Part shown: positions 27,496 to 36,205 of the stretch, piece after piece
Layout: each line of letters begins with the position of its first letter
Position numbering within the stretch: the first letter of the stretch is position 1
From: Planctomycetales bacterium
GTDB taxonomy: Bacteria; Planctomycetota; Planctomycetia; Isosphaerales; Isosphaeraceae
Length of the DNA stretch: 64,000 nucleotides
Assembly: GCA_027452145.1 (NCBI GenBank)
Contig: DAIDHB010000158.1
Span: forward strand, 25,662-89,661
Direction: 5' to 3'
Notes under the pieces: generated by a model
The model's input: only the letters and a program-made list of their open reading frames with translations
The model's database searches: none
Told to the model about the DNA's origin: nothing
Program-made: the position numbers and the translations under genes

Positions 27496-29349
27496 TCAGG
27501 TCCCCCGAGTCGCCGGCTGGGTCGCCAGCACCTCGTCGATATAGCGCCCCAGGTCGGCCTCCATGCGGTCGAGCAGCGCGCGGGTCTGCTCCTTCGCGGC
27601 CGGCAGGCGGTCGGGGCCGTCGACGTCGGTGCGGGCGAACAGGTAGAACTTGATCTTCGGCTCGGTGCCCGAGGGCCGGGCGGCGAAGCGGCAGCCGGGC
27701 CGCTCGGTGTGGAAGATCACCAGGTCGCCGGCGGGCCTTTCGAGCGGGTCCGGCGCGCCGGGGCGGTCGAGCGGGCGGATCTCGTGCCGCTCGTAGTCGC
27801 GGACCTCGGTCAGCGTCAGGCCGCCGATCTGGCGCGGCGGCCGGGCGCGGAACGCGGCCATGATGGCCTGGATCTGCGCGTGCCCCTCGCGGCCCTCGCA
27901 CGTCCGCGTGATCAGCCGCTCGCCGTGGTGGCCGACGTCGATGTAGAGGTCGTCGAGGTACTCGAGCACCGTCTGCCGCCGATCCTTGACGGTCGCGGCG
28001 AGCTCGGCGAAGAGCAGGGCGGCCACCGAGGCATCCTTGTCCCGGACGTCCTGGCCCTTCAGATAGCCGTGCGATTCCTCGAAGGCGAACAGGAACCCGG
28101 CCGACCCCGCCTCGTCGATCCGGCTGGCGATCCACTTGAAGCCGACGAGCAGGTCGTCCTCCACGCGGACGCCCTCGCGACGCGCCAGGGCGCGCGCCAT
28201 CTCCGTCGAGACGAGCGTCGTGACGAGATAATGGTCGGGCCTCAGGCGGCCGCGCGCGCCGGTCTCCTTCATCACGAACGCGGCGAGCAGCACGCCGATC
28301 TGGTTGCCGTCGAGGGTCGTCCACTCGCCGCTCGGGTCGCCCGTCGCGGGGACCGCGACACCGATCCGATCGGCGTCGGGGTCGCTGGCAATGACGAGAT
28401 CGGCGCCCCGGGCGCGGGCCTCGGCGATCGCCGCCTCGAGCGTCCGTGGATATTCGGGATTGGCCACACGGCCTGGCACCGTGGGAAAGTCGCCGTCCGG
28501 CGTGCGCTGGGACTCGAGAATATGCAGCTCGGTGAATCCCGCGGTCCGCAGCGCCGCGGCCACCGAGGTCTCGCCCACGCCGTGGAGCGGGGTGTACACG
28601 ATCGACAGCGCGCGGGCATGGCTGACCGACTCGCCGACCACCGAGGCGATGTAGGCCTCGTCGAGCTCGGGGCCGACCCAGGCGATCGACCCGTCGGCCA
28701 GGCCGGCCTCGAGCGTCTTCTCGGGGATCTCGCGGTCCGAGACCGCCCCGACGCAGGCGATGATGCCGCGATCGTCGGGCGGGATCACCTGGCCGCCGGT
28801 GGATGAGTAGCACTTGAAGCCGTTGTCCGACGGCGGGTTGTGCGAGGCCGTGATCATGATCCCCGCGTCGCACCCCAGGTGCCGGACGGCGAAGGAGAGC
28901 AGGGGGGTCGACCGGTGGCCCCGGAAGAGGATCACGCGGAACCCTGCTGCCGCCATCACACGCGCACAGAGCTCGGCGAACTCGGCCGAGCGATGGCGGG
29001 TATCTCGGGCGATGACGCAGCTCCGCGGGGCATCCGGCCCCTTGCGCGAGGTCACAAAATCGGCCAGCCCCCGCGCGCTCTCGGCCATCGTCCGGTCGTT
29101 CAGCACGTTGGTGCCGACCGGATACATCCGGCCGCGACGGCCCCCGGTGCCGAACTCGATGACCCGGTAGAAGGCGTCGTCGAGTTCCGCCCATCGCCCG
29201 CCTTCGATCTCCTCGAGCAACCGCGGGCGATGGGGAGCGAACGGGGATTCGGTGAGCCATCGCCGGATGTTCGTCGCGGCCGCGCTGGAAACGCGTCCGG
29301 CGGCGGCCGCCTCCGCCAGCCGGGCATCGGCCTCTTCCGGTCTGATCAT
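27496..29349 (-). CDS. Phosphoglucomutase/phosphomannomutase
   Basis: 617-aa cytoplasmic alpha-D-phosphohexomutase that interconverts hexose 1- and 6-phosphates. The four family landmarks are present: phosphoserine loop GIMITASHNPPSDNG, metal loop ASDPDADRIGVAV, sugar-specificity loop FAFEESHGY, and phosphate-binding loop RPSGTEPKIKFY. FGTGGRRGRM near the N-terminus is also typical. The loop Glu-Glu-Ser and overall length fit the PgcA-like phosphoglucomutase branch, so glucose 1-phosphate is the likeliest substrate. I chose the ATG at 29349 (MIRPEEAD) with an AAGGA upstream; a longer in-frame N-terminus is unlikely to be translated. Confidence 0.94.
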   Translation of the reverse strand: MIRPEEADARLAEAAAAGRVSSAAATNIRRWLTESPFAPHRPRLLEEIEGGRWAELDDAFYRVIEFGTGGRRGRMYPVGTNVLNDRTMAESARGLADFVTSRKGPDAPRSCVIARDTRHRSAEFAELCARVMAAAGFRVILFRGHRSTPLLSFAVRHLGCDAGIMITASHNPPSDNGFKCYSSTGGQVIPPDDRGIIACVGAVSDREIPEKTLEAGLADGSIAWVGPELDEAYIASVVGESVSHARALSIVYTPLHGVGETSVAAALRTAGFTELHILESQRTPDGDFPTVPGRVANPEYPRTLEAAIAEARARGADLVIASDPDADRIGVAVPATGDPSGEWTTLDGNQIGVLLAAFVMKETGARGRLRPDHYLVTTLVSTEMARALARREGVRVEDDLLVGFKWIASRIDEAGSAGFLFAFEESHGYLKGQDVRDKDASVAALLFAELAATVKDRRQTVLEYLDDLYIDVGHHGERLITRTCEGREGHAQIQAIMAAFRARPPRQIGGLTLTEVRDYERHEIRPLDRPGAPDPLERPAGDLVIFHTERPGCRFAARPSGTEPKIKFYLFARTDVDGPDRLPAAKEQTRALLDRMEADLGRYIDEVLATQPATRGT

Positions 29350-29801
29350 GTCGTCCTGATCCTTGCAGTCTGTCCCAGCTATTGGGAGGGCGAGGCTCCT
29401 GCCGGGCCGGGATGGGGCCGTCCCGGGCAGAGAGCTAACTTCGCGCCGGATGTCTGTCCTGGGCACAGCAGATTACCCCGTTCGGAGCTCGGCCGGCAAG
29501 CCGATCCGGCCATCCGGTCGTCCGCGGGAACGGCCCGCGGCGGGCGGAAAACGGGAGATCGTTCGGTCGACGCAACTCCGGACTTTAACAAAACTTTCGC
29601 CCGGAATCCCGCCTCCGTTCGGCTTGTAAGAACGCCCTTTTTGTAAGGACGACTTGACGGATTTCCCGTCTTTGCTATGGGGAGGATCCGGCCGGCCCTG
29701 TGCCGATCGCGGGAATCCGATTCGTCTGATGGACGCTAAGTCCTGTTCCGACGCAGATTACGACTCGGGGCATGGGCGATTCGGGGCGTGTCAATGCCGA
29801 C
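29350..29801. other. intergenic region upstream of the CAP-protein gene
   Basis: Part of a 626-nt gap. A GGAGGGCGAGGCTCCTGCCG stretch (around 29385-29405) resembles a GC-rich intergenic repeat I recall from planctomycete genomes. A possible sigma-70 site, TTGACG (29654-29659), 16-nt spacer, TATGGG (29676-29681), precedes the sigma-54 site listed separately. Long overlapping frames in this gap run into the CAP gene out of frame and are not genes. Confidence 0.35.
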
Positions 29802-29817
29802 TGGCACATGACTTGCT
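29802..29817 (+). promoter_or_regulatory. sigma-54 (RpoN) promoter
   Basis: TGGCAC, 5 nt, TTGCT: an exact match to the -24/-12 consensus, with the required 10 nt between GG and GC. It sits about 160 nt upstream of the CAP-domain gene and in its direction, so the transcript would start near 29829. The gap upstream (29350-29800) has ample room for an enhancer-binding-protein site, but I cannot identify one. Confidence 0.65.
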
Positions 29818-29975
29818 TTTTCCACCGGAGCCCGCCAGGAACGCTGAATCGTTCAACCGATTTCCTCGGGAATTTTTGATTCAAGCCCGCCGTTGCCTTC
29901 CACCCGGAAGGCGATCGCCATCATCGCGACCGGCAAGGTTTCGCCGGTCGCATCTCGATAGACACGGAGGTCTCC

Positions 29976-31103
29976 ATGGCTCGGTCCAAGTTCCGTCGAG
30001 CGCCGCGGTTCGAGAACCTGGAATCCCGTCAGTTGCTGTCGACCGGGGTGACGAGCCAGGGACCGTCGGCCGACGCCCAGTACATGCTGCAATTGATCAA
30101 CGAGGCCCGCACCAATCCCTCCGGTGCGGCCCAGTTCATCAAGTCGAACATCACGCAGAACATCCAGGACACGCTGAACTATTACAACGTGAATCTCCAG
30201 GCGACGCTCCAGGACATCGCCAATGCCACGCCGCAGCCTCCCCTGGCGTGGAACGGGCAGCTCGCCCAGGCGGCCCAGGGACACAGCCAGGACATGGCGA
30301 GCAACGGGTTCCAGTCGCACACGGGTTCCGACGGCAGCTCGCCCCAGCAGCGGGTGGGCGGGGCGGGATATGCCAACGCCACGTCGGTGGGCGAGAACGC
30401 CTATGCCTACGGCCACTCGGTCGACCAGGCGATGGAGGCCTTCCTGCTCGACTGGGGCGTCCCCGATAACGGGCATCGGGCGAACATCCAGCAACCGGGC
30501 GTCGCGAGCCAGAACGCCTACCGCGACGTCGGCATCGGCCTGGCCAGCACCCCGGCTGGCTCGTCGTTCGGCCCCCTGGTCGTGACCCAGGACTTCGCCT
30601 CGCAGGCCAACGAGCGGGCCCAGGTCGTCGGCGTGGCCTTCCAGGACAACCAGGGCACCGGCTTCTACGCGACGGGCGAGGGGGTCGGCGGCGTGCAGGT
30701 CACCGCCGTGAACACCCAGACCGGCCAGGTCAGCTCGACGCAGACCTGGGCCTCGGGCGGATACGAGCTGGCCCTGGCGCCCGGCCAGTATCAGCTCATC
30801 GCCAGCGTGAACAACCAGGTGATCGCCTCGCGGACGATCTCGATCAGCAACGTGAACGTCGAGCAGGACTTCACCGTCCCAAACGACCCGACGGGCGGCT
30901 CGCTCCAGGACGCCATCACCGCGGCCCAGCCGCAGGCCCACCCCGCACCGCAGGCCCAGCCCGCACCGCAGGCCCGGGTGTTCCTCGCCCCGATCGCCCC
31001 GCAGCAGCAGCAGCCACAGCAGCCCCAGCCGATCCAGTACGGCCCGATTACCCCCGCGGCCGCCCCGGTCACCTGGAGCTGGAGCAAGTGGACCGCCCAG
31101 TGA
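29976..31103 (+). CDS. CAP/SCP-domain LEPR-XLL secreted protein
   Basis: 375 aa. The N-terminus MARSKFRRAPRFENLESRQLLS is basic plus a LEPR-XLL-type motif. The CAP (SCP/PR-1) domain spans ~32-210: AQYMLQLINEARTNPSGAAQ, WNGQLAQAAQGHSQDMA with the family His, VGENAYAY, and NGHRANIQQPG with the second His, then YRDVGIGL. A CarboxypepD-regulatory-like beta domain follows (~225-310: GGVQVTAVNTQTGQV, ISISNVNVEQDF). The C-terminus is Gln/Pro/Ala-rich with short PQAQPAP repeats. GGAGG lies 5 nt before the ATG. A secreted or cell-surface role is inferred. A sigma-54 promoter lies upstream. Confidence 0.9.
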   Translation: MARSKFRRAPRFENLESRQLLSTGVTSQGPSADAQYMLQLINEARTNPSGAAQFIKSNITQNIQDTLNYYNVNLQATLQDIANATPQPPLAWNGQLAQAAQGHSQDMASNGFQSHTGSDGSSPQQRVGGAGYANATSVGENAYAYGHSVDQAMEAFLLDWGVPDNGHRANIQQPGVASQNAYRDVGIGLASTPAGSSFGPLVVTQDFASQANERAQVVGVAFQDNQGTGFYATGEGVGGVQVTAVNTQTGQVSSTQTWASGGYELALAPGQYQLIASVNNQVIASRTISISNVNVEQDFTVPNDPTGGSLQDAITAAQPQAHPAPQAQPAPQARVFLAPIAPQQQQPQQPQPIQYGPITPAAAPVTWSWSKWTAQ

Positions 31104-31152
31104 GGTAACACCCGACCCGACCTCGGCATCCGCGATCAACCCGAGCTCACGT

Positions 31153-31191
31153 CCCACCCCGTCGGCGGCCAGTTCTCGCCGGCGGGGTGGG
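31153..31191 (+). terminator. hairpin terminator of the CAP-protein gene
   Basis: 15-bp stem with one G-U pair (CCCACCCCGTCGGCG against CGCCGGCGGGGTGGG), a 9-nt loop, then TCTGTTTCG. It lies 50 nt after the stop codon and also faces the convergent yjbQ gene. Confidence 0.6.
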
Positions 31192-31231
31192 TCTGTTTCG
31201 AACGCCGCCGGTCCTCTCGCCTCGGCCCACC

Positions 31232-31660
31232 TCACTCGGGCTCGGACTCGTCGCCGACGACCGTGACGGTGATCCGTCGGCGGTGAGGGCTCGTCCGGTG
31301 CTCCCAGAGGAAGATCCCCTGCCAGGTCCCGAGGTCGCATTGCCGCGAGGCGACCGGGACCGTCAGCGAGGTCAGCGTGAGGATGGAGCGCAGATGCGCG
31401 GCCATGTCGTCGGGGCCTTCGGCGTCGTGGATGTACGAGGGGTCGCCGTCGGGCGCTAGCCGGGCCGCGTAGGTCTCCAGGTCGCGCCGGACGGTCGGAT
31501 CGGCGTTCTCGCAGACGATCAGCGAGGCGCTCGTGTGGTGGATAAAGACGTGGCACAGGCCCTCGTCGACCCCCGATCGCTCGACGACCTGCTGGACCTG
31601 CCGGGTGATCTCGTGGGTGCCGCGGCCCCGGGTGTCGACGGTCAGTCGCTGGCGATACAT
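31232..31660 (-). CDS. YjbQ/UPF0047 family protein
   Basis: 142 aa, normal length for the family. Landmarks: GLCHVFIHHTSASLIVCENAD (metal-binding His pair and Ser), a DPTVRRDLE helix, DAEGPDDMAAHLRSIL (conserved His), and GTWQGIFLWEHR. Family members form trimers with a metal site. Weak thiamine-phosphate synthase activity has been reported for E. coli YjbQ, so the biological role is not settled. The ATG at 31660 has GGAG 7 nt upstream and overlaps the end of the upstream membrane-protein gene by 19 nt, suggesting coupling. Confidence 0.92.
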   Translation of the reverse strand: MYRQRLTVDTRGRGTHEITRQVQQVVERSGVDEGLCHVFIHHTSASLIVCENADPTVRRDLETYAARLAPDGDPSYIHDAEGPDDMAAHLRSILTLTSLTVPVASRQCDLGTWQGIFLWEHRTSPHRRRITVTVVGDESEPE

Positions 31661-33924
31661 CGTTCGTCTCCGCATGCGGGGGGCGATCCCCGGTGGAACA
31701 GGGCGTCGGCGGCGGCGGTCACTGCGAACAGTGTACCCGAGACGACGAAGAACGTCCCGAATCCCCAGAGGATCGGCACGAACGTCGCAAGCACGGCGCC
31801 CAGGCCCGCCCCAAGGGCGTCAAGGGCGAAGACGGCGAGCGGGTTCGCCGCGGCCCGGTCGAACAGCGCGGGGAAGAAGGTCCCCGTCGCCACGGCCACC
31901 GGCGCCGCCGCCAGCAGGACGCCGGCAGTCGGGATCCGATGGCCCCCCACGACCAGCACGCCCAATCCCGCGGCCGCAAGGAGGAGCAGCCAGCGCCTCG
32001 GCACGAGCGATCCGCCCAGGCTGCCCAGGCCCGAGAGGCCGAGGAACGAGACGACCGCCAGCGCCAGGGCGTCGTCGTAGACAAACATGCGACGGAAGAG
32101 CGCGAGGACCAGCGAGTGCTCGACCAGCAGGAAGTTCGCGCCGATCAGGATCGCCAGGCCGCCGACCGCGGCATACGGCCGGCCGGGAATCCGGGGGTCG
32201 CCGCGGCGACGCAGGGCGACCCAGACCAGAACCCCCGCGGCCGCCGTCAGGCCGCCAGCCAGAGCGAAGAGTGCGCGGACCTGGGGCACCGAGAAGATGT
32301 ACCGCACGTTCCCGGCCAGGTACGGCCGGTCGTCGGTGATCGGCACGAAATGCGGGTCGTCGGGCACCTCGTGCGGGACCGGCCGGTACTGGACCGCGCC
32401 CGGATCGGCCGGGTCGAGGCCCATCAGGGTCGAGACCTCCTCGGCATCGGGCGGGGCGGAGGTCCGGTCCTTCCTCGCGAGGATCAGCCATTCGACCGCG
32501 TTCGTGTAAGCGGCCGCGGGCATCCCGAGCGCCCGCAGGGTCCGCACGTACTGGTCGGTCAGGATGCCCTTCGTGTCGAGCCCACGCGGGTACCAGATCG
32601 CCAGCGTCCCGCGCTCGCTCAGGTGGTCCCGCAGCAGGCGATGGGCCTCGAACGTCCGCACCATGTTGCCCGGCTCGATCATCATCTGGGCGTAGCCGCC
32701 GACGCTCGGCAAATAGATCAGGTCGAACCGCTCGTCCGACGACTCGAAGTAGCCCCGCGCCTCGGCCCGGACGGGACGCACTCCCGGCGCCTCGTAGACC
32801 CGGCCGAACGCGCGCAGCAGGTGCTCGGGGCGGCGCACGGCGTCGAACACCGCCGGCTCCAGCTCGATCGCCGTCACCGAGCGGTCGCCCAGCCGCTCGG
32901 CCAGCCGCACCTGCCGCCCCCCGCCGGCCCCGATGATCGCGATCGACGAGCCGGGCCGCGTCTGCAAGATCGGGACCGCCCCGAGGCTCGATCCGGCGAA
33001 TCCCAGGCGGGGGCTATACTCCCACTGGAACATGTCGTTATAGAACCCGTGATACACGGTCTGCCCCGGCCCCTCCAGGATCTCGCACAGGCTGTACCGA
33101 CCCCACTTCTGGTACACCGGGCGGCAACCCTTGCGGGCCTGGAAGTCGAACGTCGATTGATACCCACGCCCCTTGTAGAGCGAGAGGAAGCGGGACTCCA
33201 GGCCAGGGGCGAACAGCGCCAGCCCCAGTATCGCGGCCTCGATGCCCGCCGCGGCCCGCGCGGTCGTACCCGCGCCGATCGCCGCGATCGCCCCGGCGAC
33301 GGCGATGAACGCGACGATCTGCACCCTCGCCATGCCCAAAGTCGGCAGCGCCGCGCGGAGGAACACATAGGCCGCCGCGGCGCCGAAGAGGGCCAGGGCG
33401 TACGCCAGCCGCATCCGGCCGCCGAGCCGCGACCGCCCGTACTGGTAGCCGAGGTACTCGCTCATCCCGTAGGCGGCGAAGAACGGCAGGAACAGCCCGA
33501 CGAACACGGCAACCTGTCCCACCAGGCGGGCCAACTGGATGTCGAAGAGGTGGGCACGCAGGTAATCGAACCGCTTGGCGAGCAGGCAGGCGCCGACGGA
33601 CACCGCCATCATCGCCTGGAGCCCCCAGAGACTCGCCAGGAACGACCTCCGGCCGGCCGGCAGCCGGTAGGCCGACACGAACGCGCCGAGCGGGAACCCA
33701 ACGAAGAGGAGGTCGAAGAACAGCGAAGGCATGATGAAGAAACTGAGCAGCTTGAAGATCGACAGGGTGAACAGCGCCGCGGCGAACGAGAGGCCGAAGA
33801 GCGCGGCGCCGACCGTCGCCGCCGGTCTCGCGAGGGGCGGGGACGCGGCGATCTCGCGAACCGGCGAGGTCGAGGTCGTGGGGTTGAGGTCCGGTCGAGC
33901 AGGGAGGGGCCGCGCATCGTGCAT
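31642..33924 (-). CDS. Membrane-embedded spermidine-synthase-like protein
   Basis: 760 aa. An N-terminal membrane region has about seven helices (~30-250), a central Rossmann methyltransferase/spermidine-synthase-like domain lies at ~290-480, and a second membrane region with about seven helices at ~540-740. The central domain has SIAIIGAGGGRQVRLAERLG (nucleotide-binding glycine loop) and VTAIELEPAVFDAVR (acidic residue at the end of strand 2), then FDLIYLPSVGGYAQ. This matches the fused MFS-like/spermidine-synthase proteins common in Planctomycetes and Deltaproteobacteria. The aminopropyltransferase catalytic Asp pair is not obvious, so polyamine synthesis is not assured. It overlaps yjbQ by 19 nt and starts 13 nt after the FG-GAP lipoprotein gene. 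Confidence 0.85.
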   Translation of the reverse strand: MHDARPLPARPDLNPTTSTSPVREIAASPPLARPAATVGAALFGLSFAAALFTLSIFKLLSFFIMPSLFFDLLFVGFPLGAFVSAYRLPAGRRSFLASLWGLQAMMAVSVGACLLAKRFDYLRAHLFDIQLARLVGQVAVFVGLFLPFFAAYGMSEYLGYQYGRSRLGGRMRLAYALALFGAAAAYVFLRAALPTLGMARVQIVAFIAVAGAIAAIGAGTTARAAAGIEAAILGLALFAPGLESRFLSLYKGRGYQSTFDFQARKGCRPVYQKWGRYSLCEILEGPGQTVYHGFYNDMFQWEYSPRLGFAGSSLGAVPILQTRPGSSIAIIGAGGGRQVRLAERLGDRSVTAIELEPAVFDAVRRPEHLLRAFGRVYEAPGVRPVRAEARGYFESSDERFDLIYLPSVGGYAQMMIEPGNMVRTFEAHRLLRDHLSERGTLAIWYPRGLDTKGILTDQYVRTLRALGMPAAAYTNAVEWLILARKDRTSAPPDAEEVSTLMGLDPADPGAVQYRPVPHEVPDDPHFVPITDDRPYLAGNVRYIFSVPQVRALFALAGGLTAAAGVLVWVALRRRGDPRIPGRPYAAVGGLAILIGANFLLVEHSLVLALFRRMFVYDDALALAVVSFLGLSGLGSLGGSLVPRRWLLLLAAAGLGVLVVGGHRIPTAGVLLAAAPVAVATGTFFPALFDRAAANPLAVFALDALGAGLGAVLATFVPILWGFGTFFVVSGTLFAVTAAADALFHRGSPPACGDERCIASD

Positions 33925-33937
33925 AAAGGCATCGTCC

Positions 33938-35776
33938 TCAGTAGGGGCTTTCGGCTCGCGCGCCGCCGTCGCGGTGACGAGCGGCCGTCGGCACCTCCGG
34001 CCGGTCGCATCTCCCCGTCACGTCCGACTCGACCCATTCGACGGTGCGGTTGACCGGGAGCCCGCGTCGGACCTCGACGCGCCCGGAGGGCCAGCGGACC
34101 TCCAGGCGGTCGACGCGTGTCGTCTCGCCCAGGCCGAAGTGGACCCGCCGTTCGCTGGCGGAGAGATAGCTGCCGCCGCCGTCCACGGTGCGGACCTGAA
34201 TCCTCGGCCCGGCCTGGAGCGTCAGCAGGGCACCGACGGCGTCTCGATTCGGGGCGCGTCCCCGCAGCCGCACCGCCAGCCAGTTCCCCCGGCGGCGGGT
34301 CTCGTTCCAGAGAACGACGCTCGGGGCGTCGTGGTGCACGACGACGAGGTCCAGGTCGCCGTCGCCGTCGAGGTCGCCGCACGCCAGGCCGCGCCCGATG
34401 CGGAGTGCCCGGAAATAGGGGCCCGCGGCGGCCCCGGCGTTCGCGAACCGGCCGCGTCCGCGGTTGTGGAAGAGGATCGGCGGATTCTCGTAGGGATAGA
34501 CCTGCGACGGCTCGCGGCGAATGTGCCCGTTGGTCGCCATCAGGTCGAGCCTCCCGTCGAGGTCGAAGTCCGCGAAGACCGTGCCCCAGCCGGTCAGGTT
34601 CCGGGTGTCGGCGAGCAGCCCGGCCTCGGCGGTCGCATCCCGGTAACTGGCGACCCCGGCGGGATCGCCGCACGAGCGCCACAGGGTCGTCCGTTCGCCG
34701 AAGAAGTGGGTGATCACCACGTCGAGCCGGCCGTCGCCGTCGGCGTCCCCGTGGGCAATGCCCATGTTCGCCTCGGGACTCCCTTCGCCATTCACTGCGA
34801 TCCCCGTGGCCTCGGCGCCGTCCTCGAACGTGCCATCCCCCCGGTTGATCCAGAGTGCGTTGCACTCGGCGTCGTTGGCAACCAGGAAATCGATGCGGCC
34901 GTCGCCGTTGAAGTCGGACGCCAGCACGCCCATACCTCGTCCCCGGCCCGCCACGCCGGCGCGCGCGGTCACGTCGGTGAATCGACCGTCGCCGTCGTTG
35001 CGATAGAGCACATCCGGCAGGCCCGGGTGATTGGATGGCATGCCGTAATCGGGCGCGCCGGTCCTGGGGTTGCGGTGGAACGGCGCCCTGGCTGGATCGA
35101 ACGCGAAGTAGTTGGCCACGAACAGGTCGAGGTCGCCGTCACCGTCGTAATCGGCGAAGGCCGCCCCCAGGCTCCAGCTCCCGCAACGAACCCCGGCCTC
35201 GTCCGTGACATCGGTGAATCGACCGCCGTCATTGCGCCAGAGGGTATTGCCACCATACCGCGTCACGTAGACATCCGGATCGCCGTCGCCGTCATAATCG
35301 GCGACGGCCACGCCCTGGCCGTAGCCCCGGTACGCCAGTCCGGCCGAGTCCGAAGCGTCCTCGAACCGCCCGCCGCCGAGGTTTCGCAGCAAGACGTCCG
35401 ACGACGTGCATCGCGGCCCCGACCCCGTTCCCGACGCCGACCTCGATCCCGACGGCGTCCGCTTGCAGGCGCCCCCGGTCGAGATCAGGGGCCCTCCCTG
35501 GGCGAAGAACAGGTCAAGGTCGCCGTCCCCGTCGTAGTCGAGCAGGCCGACGCCGCCTCCGGTCGTCTCCGCGGGCCACGCCGCGCCCGTCTCGCCGCGA
35601 TCGTACGAGAATGGCAATTCCTGCTCGCGGAACTCGAACGGCGAGGTTTCCGCAACCAGCCGCACACCGGCCGCTGGTCCTGGCGGCGACTCGGGCGTCC
35701 GGTCTCGACATCCCGCCAGCATGACCAGCGGCGGAATCGCGAGCACGCCGGCCCGGGCCCAGTGCTTACCATTCAT
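33938..35776 (-). CDS. FG-GAP/VCBS repeat lipoprotein with ASPIC/UnbV domain (CRTAC1-like)
   Basis: 612 aa. Lipoprotein signal: VLAIPPLVMLAGC with the lipobox LAGC near residue 22. The mature part is a seven-bladed-type propeller of FG-GAP units with repeated calcium-binding loops DYDGDGDLD, DYDGDGDPD, DFNGDGRID, DADGDGRLD, DFDLDGRLD and DLDGDGDLD. The C-terminal ~90 residues match ASPIC/UnbV (VGALLTLQAGPRIQVR, SYLSASERRVHFGLGE, LEVRWPSGRVE). Such proteins are abundant in Planctomycetes and are likely cell-surface, calcium-stabilised binding proteins. It is first in a three-gene minus-strand cluster with the spermidine-synthase-like gene and yjbQ. Confidence 0.92.
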   Translation of the reverse strand: MNGKHWARAGVLAIPPLVMLAGCRDRTPESPPGPAAGVRLVAETSPFEFREQELPFSYDRGETGAAWPAETTGGGVGLLDYDGDGDLDLFFAQGGPLISTGGACKRTPSGSRSASGTGSGPRCTSSDVLLRNLGGGRFEDASDSAGLAYRGYGQGVAVADYDGDGDPDVYVTRYGGNTLWRNDGGRFTDVTDEAGVRCGSWSLGAAFADYDGDGDLDLFVANYFAFDPARAPFHRNPRTGAPDYGMPSNHPGLPDVLYRNDGDGRFTDVTARAGVAGRGRGMGVLASDFNGDGRIDFLVANDAECNALWINRGDGTFEDGAEATGIAVNGEGSPEANMGIAHGDADGDGRLDVVITHFFGERTTLWRSCGDPAGVASYRDATAEAGLLADTRNLTGWGTVFADFDLDGRLDLMATNGHIRREPSQVYPYENPPILFHNRGRGRFANAGAAAGPYFRALRIGRGLACGDLDGDGDLDLVVVHHDAPSVVLWNETRRRGNWLAVRLRGRAPNRDAVGALLTLQAGPRIQVRTVDGGGSYLSASERRVHFGLGETTRVDRLEVRWPSGRVEVRRGLPVNRTVEWVESDVTGRCDRPEVPTAARHRDGGARAESPY

Positions 35777-36042
35777 TGCGCGCAGCTCCGAACGTCGTCG
35801 GTTACGCCGACAAATGAATTCTTACGGGGTCAGTAGACACGAGATGGGCTTTACAGAAACTTAACGTTATGGATCTCGTCCTATCAATATCGTGGTCGCG
35901 AGGTGTTAAGTTCGCCGGTAAATGCCGATCGCGACCGAGCCGAAGCCTGGCGGCCGGGGAATTCGCTGCGTTACCCCCCAGGGCAGACGGCGCCGCTTTC
36001 AGTGCGGCGGCGCGTTTGTACGCGAAAAGTGCAGACAGACGA

Positions 36043-36071
36043 TTGACATCCAGTTTCCTGACTTGTACTAT
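36043..36071 (+). promoter_or_regulatory. near-consensus sigma-70 promoter for the acyltransferase gene
   Basis: TTGACA (36043-36048), 17-nt spacer, TACTAT (36066-36071). The -35 box is perfect and the -10 box 5 of 6. Transcription would start near 36078, giving a leader of about 128 nt. It lies in the 429-nt AT-richer gap (35777-36205) that also serves the divergent FG-GAP lipoprotein. A short frame inside the gap (35869-36120) has no homology signal and is not called. Confidence 0.7.
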
Positions 36072-36205
36072 TGAACTAGATCAAGAGGACAAAGACGATT
36101 TCTGTCCACTCCTGACATGATCTCGAATCGTGACAAGCTTGTGGTCGGAAGACCGCAAGGGATGGTCCAGGCAGGCCGGCTTCTGAAGCGGAGGGATAGC
36201 CGTTG

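Noticed and set aside
27359..27544. Short frames encoding Lys/Arg/Glu-rich peptides ('NREKREK'-like) at the three palindromic elements
   Set aside because: They arise from the CGCGAAAAA arms; none has a ribosome site or a stable length between copies.
29654..30469. 271-codon open frame overlapping the CAP gene
   Set aside because: It reads the CAP gene in another frame; the CAP frame has the domain motifs and the ribosome site.
31642..33924. Calling the membrane-embedded Rossmann protein a true spermidine synthase (speE)
   Set aside because: The fold is right, but the aminopropyltransferase active-site acidic residues are not evident, so a gene symbol would overstate the evidence.
35869..36120. 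83-codon open frame in the divergent gap
   Set aside because: It spans the sigma-70 promoter of the acyltransferase gene, has no ribosome site and no recognisable family.
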